Source: Phialocephala subalpina
Lineage: Eukaryota; Ascomycota; Leotiomycetes; Helotiales; Mollisiaceae
Assembly: GCA_900073065.1 (NCBI GenBank)
Contig: FJOG01000020.1
Location: 587,770-651,769 of the forward strand
Direction: 5' to 3'
Length of the DNA stretch: 64,000 bases
The notes beneath the pieces are model-generated. The model made no database searches and was not told where the DNA came from. It saw nothing but the letters and a program-made list of their open reading frames with translations. Position 1 is the stretch's first letter; each line of letters opens with the position of its first letter. Below are positions 62,063 through 64,000 of the stretch, piece after piece. Made by a program: the position numbers and the translations under genes.

Positions 62063-63107
62063 TCAACTGATGAAGCACAAGCATCCCAATCCTAGGTAGA
62101 ATACGAAGAGCGGATACACCGCAATTCCGACCCTGTTCTTGACGACCCCACTTCCGCCCAGAATACTGACTCCTGCTGCTAACGACCAAAGGATCAGGAA
62201 GAGGTAAACAGGTACTCGCGCCACTGTCGGGAGGCTGAAGACTGAGAGAAGGGATGCAATGACGAGCGGGAAGAGAGTATAGCCGATAATGCAAACGCTC
62301 TGGGCGAAGGATCTGTTCCACATTAGCATGCTTCCAACTCACAGAACCTGCGCGGAACTCACATATTCCCACCCAGCAACTTAATCTGCATAGTAACCAC
62401 CGCCTCCCCAATCCAAACCATCGCAAACACCCCACTAAAAACCAAACTCTTCTGCTCCGAATCCGCCCTAAAACTCAAAAACAAACTCAACAACAAACAA
62501 AACACCAACGGTCCCCAAAGATCCCAATCCCTCAACCCTTCTGACATATTCCCCTGCGCCAACAACGCTTCTGGATCCAGCGCTCTGCCTGCAAGACCCA
62601 CCAATTCATCTCTCGCACCACTTATCCCTGCACCTCTAAGATTCTCGTAAGCGCCACGGAAAGAAGAGGTGTTGTCGATCATAGAGCCGCCGAATAGGTA
62701 TTTGGGGTAGAGAACTTCGCGCATCTTGGACCAGACGGCGAGGAGATCGCGGCGAAGAGTTTCCCAGACTGATTCATCGATTGTGTTTGTAGGTGCTCGG
62801 CGGTCTTCGCCGGGGATGCGGGAGGTGAGATAGTTTTCGTTGAGAGGGCGGGACGAGGACGAGGTGGTTATGTTGCCTGTTAGGGGTGCGCGGGAGGAGT
62901 TGGAGTGGGTTTGTGTTTGAGTTAGGGGGTCGTCGAGGTCGTCGAGAGTCGCTGCAGGCATTTGGTCAATATTTATGACTCGAATGAGTGATTTGGAGAG
63001 AGTTTGGGAACGAAGGAGGAAGCAATACCATCGTCTGGGTCTATCAGGTCATCGTCTTCGATTTGTGGTGAGTTGTAATGCTCGTAGGGATTTGATGAGG
63101 ACGCCAT
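62063..63107 (-). CDS. Yip1-family Golgi membrane protein, Yip4/YIPF6 type
   Basis: Integral membrane protein of the Yip1 family, which binds Rab GTPases and acts in Golgi vesicle trafficking. Exons 63107-63029, 62951-62363 and 62312-62063 give 305 residues with continuous frame. The N-terminal 140 residues are hydrophilic and Ser/Thr-rich. The Yip1 domain starts ESVWETLRRDLLAVWSKMREVLYP and the spans are WGPLVFCLLLSLFLSF, SLVFSGVFAMVWIGEAVV, SVCIIGYTLFPLVIASLLSVF, VPVYLFLILWSLAAGVSIL and VGIAVYPLFVFYLGLGCLCF, five in all. The GYTLFPLVIA motif in the third span is the family hallmark. The YIPF6/Yip4 branch is chosen on the overall layout and the conserved WETLRRDL block. Confidence 0.92.
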
Positions 63108-63687
63108 TTTCGCAACAGTTTCTGCCCCCCAGATGGCCGATGTACTGAAAAGTGAAGATCCTCGTTGTCGAGTGAGGGAGCTGTTGTCGATGCCTCGAAA
63201 TGCCACATAACGAGAGGAGCTGTTGCGCGTCGGCCTTAGCTCGCTACTAGTTAATTTGAGGTTAGTTCCCGCAGCCACAGTTTAGGCCTTGTATACCAGG
63301 TGCGAATCTTGACAACTCATCGGACGATTTGACCCAACATCAAAGTCCCAAATCTTCGAGAATTTTTTTGCTTTTCATTTTGCTCTCATTTTAGAGCAGC
63401 TCATTGCTTGTCCTCAACGTCTTTAAACCCTCCATGGATCACAGCTCCTCACAAGTTAATTTCTCGTTCACTCAGACTTCGTCGCACATTTTCTCTCTTG
63501 ATTGATAGAAGATTTGGATTCGTTGTGCAAAAAGGCTCAAATTGCCATCAAATTTGGTATATTCGTCAATCGTACACGTGTTGAAATGTATCTCAAGTTA
63601 TAGCCCTTGAGATTCTCCTCAAACCAAATTCCGCCTAGCGCTAGATAAAGCGCCAATATATATCCTTCCAGAGATTTTTCATCTAAA
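63108..63687. other. Intergenic, 580 bp
   Basis: Upstream region of the YIP4-like gene and downstream of the last gene. Nothing recognised; a T-rich stretch lies at 63362-63375. Confidence 0.35.
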
Positions 63688-64000
63688 TCAGTACCACAGA
63701 TATCGATTTCCTCCCATTCCTTCACTGGGACCTTGTTGGTTCTGGTTTCGACCCATCTCAGGCGGATTCGCGTTCCAGCCATCCGGAACGTTGCCATGTG
63801 GAAGGGCATGATTCATCCCAGCCTGGACATGAGGCTGGTAAGCGAACGCATTTTGATGTCCTAAAGGAACCTGAGCAATAGCATCAGGACGATCTGACTG
63901 CATCTGTCCGTTCCCAAAACCGTTCTGATGTCTGAGATTCGCTTCCTGGCGAGGGTGCTGGTACGGAACTGTGTTGCCGTCCTCAAGTTCATTTGTCTTC
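63688..64000 (-). CDS. C-terminal part of a protein cut by the window edge
   Basis: One frame is open from the window end to TGA 63688-63690, about 103 codons. The sequence is rich in Gln, Asn, Pro and Gly (HQNAFAYQPHVQAGMNHALP, NPPEMGRNQNQQGPSE) and ends GGNRYLWY. Such Q/N-rich tails occur in fungal transcription and RNA-binding regulators. No family can be assigned from this part alone. Confidence 0.55.
   Translation of the reverse strand, partial: KTNELEDGNTVPYQHPRQEANLRHQNGFGNGQMQSDRPDAIAQVPLGHQNAFAYQPHVQAGMNHALPHGNVPDGWNANPPEMGRNQNQQGPSEGMGGNRYLWY

Noticed and set aside
1..64000. tRNA, rRNA, CRISPR or viral genes
   Set aside because: I looked for tRNA B-box-like GGTTCGAATCC with a matching A box, rRNA blocks and regular spacer arrays and found none that I could support by eye.

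Overview
The window is nuclear DNA of a filamentous ascomycete (Pezizomycotina). The genes carry short GT-AG introns, often with CTAAC-like branch points. The gene set (GH131 glucanase, Zn2Cys6 regulator, 2EXR proteins, erythrulose-phosphate isomerase pair) is typical of that group. A Leotiomycete is my best guess, from remembered protein resemblance only. All gene models are hand-spliced and names rest on motif recognition without any search.

Layout: 1-5 kb holds a partial secreted GH131 glucanase, an Fhit-type HIT hydrolase, a small hypothetical gene, and a Cys-pair protein beside a broken paralog. 5.7-19 kb is a dense housekeeping block: Ctf18 clamp loader, Zn2Cys6 regulator, RING E3 ligase, Fis1, Spc24, a membrane protein and a TatD-family hydrolase. 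20-32 kb holds a fungal-specific nuclear protein, an LSH/Irc5-type SNF2 remodeller, a small membrane protein with a decayed copy, and an UNC93-like transporter. 31.6-37.2 kb is gene-poor and rich in decayed repeats. 37-51 kb holds an AIF-like oxidoreductase, a divergent TIM-like/RpiB-like pair that matches tetrulose-phosphate (erythritol) catabolism, an ABHD5/Cld1-like hydrolase, Spo7, a STYX-like phosphatase and End3. 52-61 kb is accessory: two 2EXR paralogs (one with an early stop), a 2.2-kb hAT-like element with an 8-bp target duplication sitting inside a reading frame, and two head-to-head AIG1-like GTPases, one of them broken. 61-64 kb holds a Yip4/YIPF6-type Golgi protein and the 3' end of a further gene.

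Most striking points: (i) two unrelated perfect tandem duplications, both exactly 250 bp (17433-17932 and 34874-35373), which look like a read-length assembly artefact; the first abuts a TatD gene that lacks its first metal-binding motif; (ii) the hAT-like insertion with intact termini, splitting an open frame; (iii) several intact-plus-decayed paralog pairs; (iv) the divergent isomerase pair.
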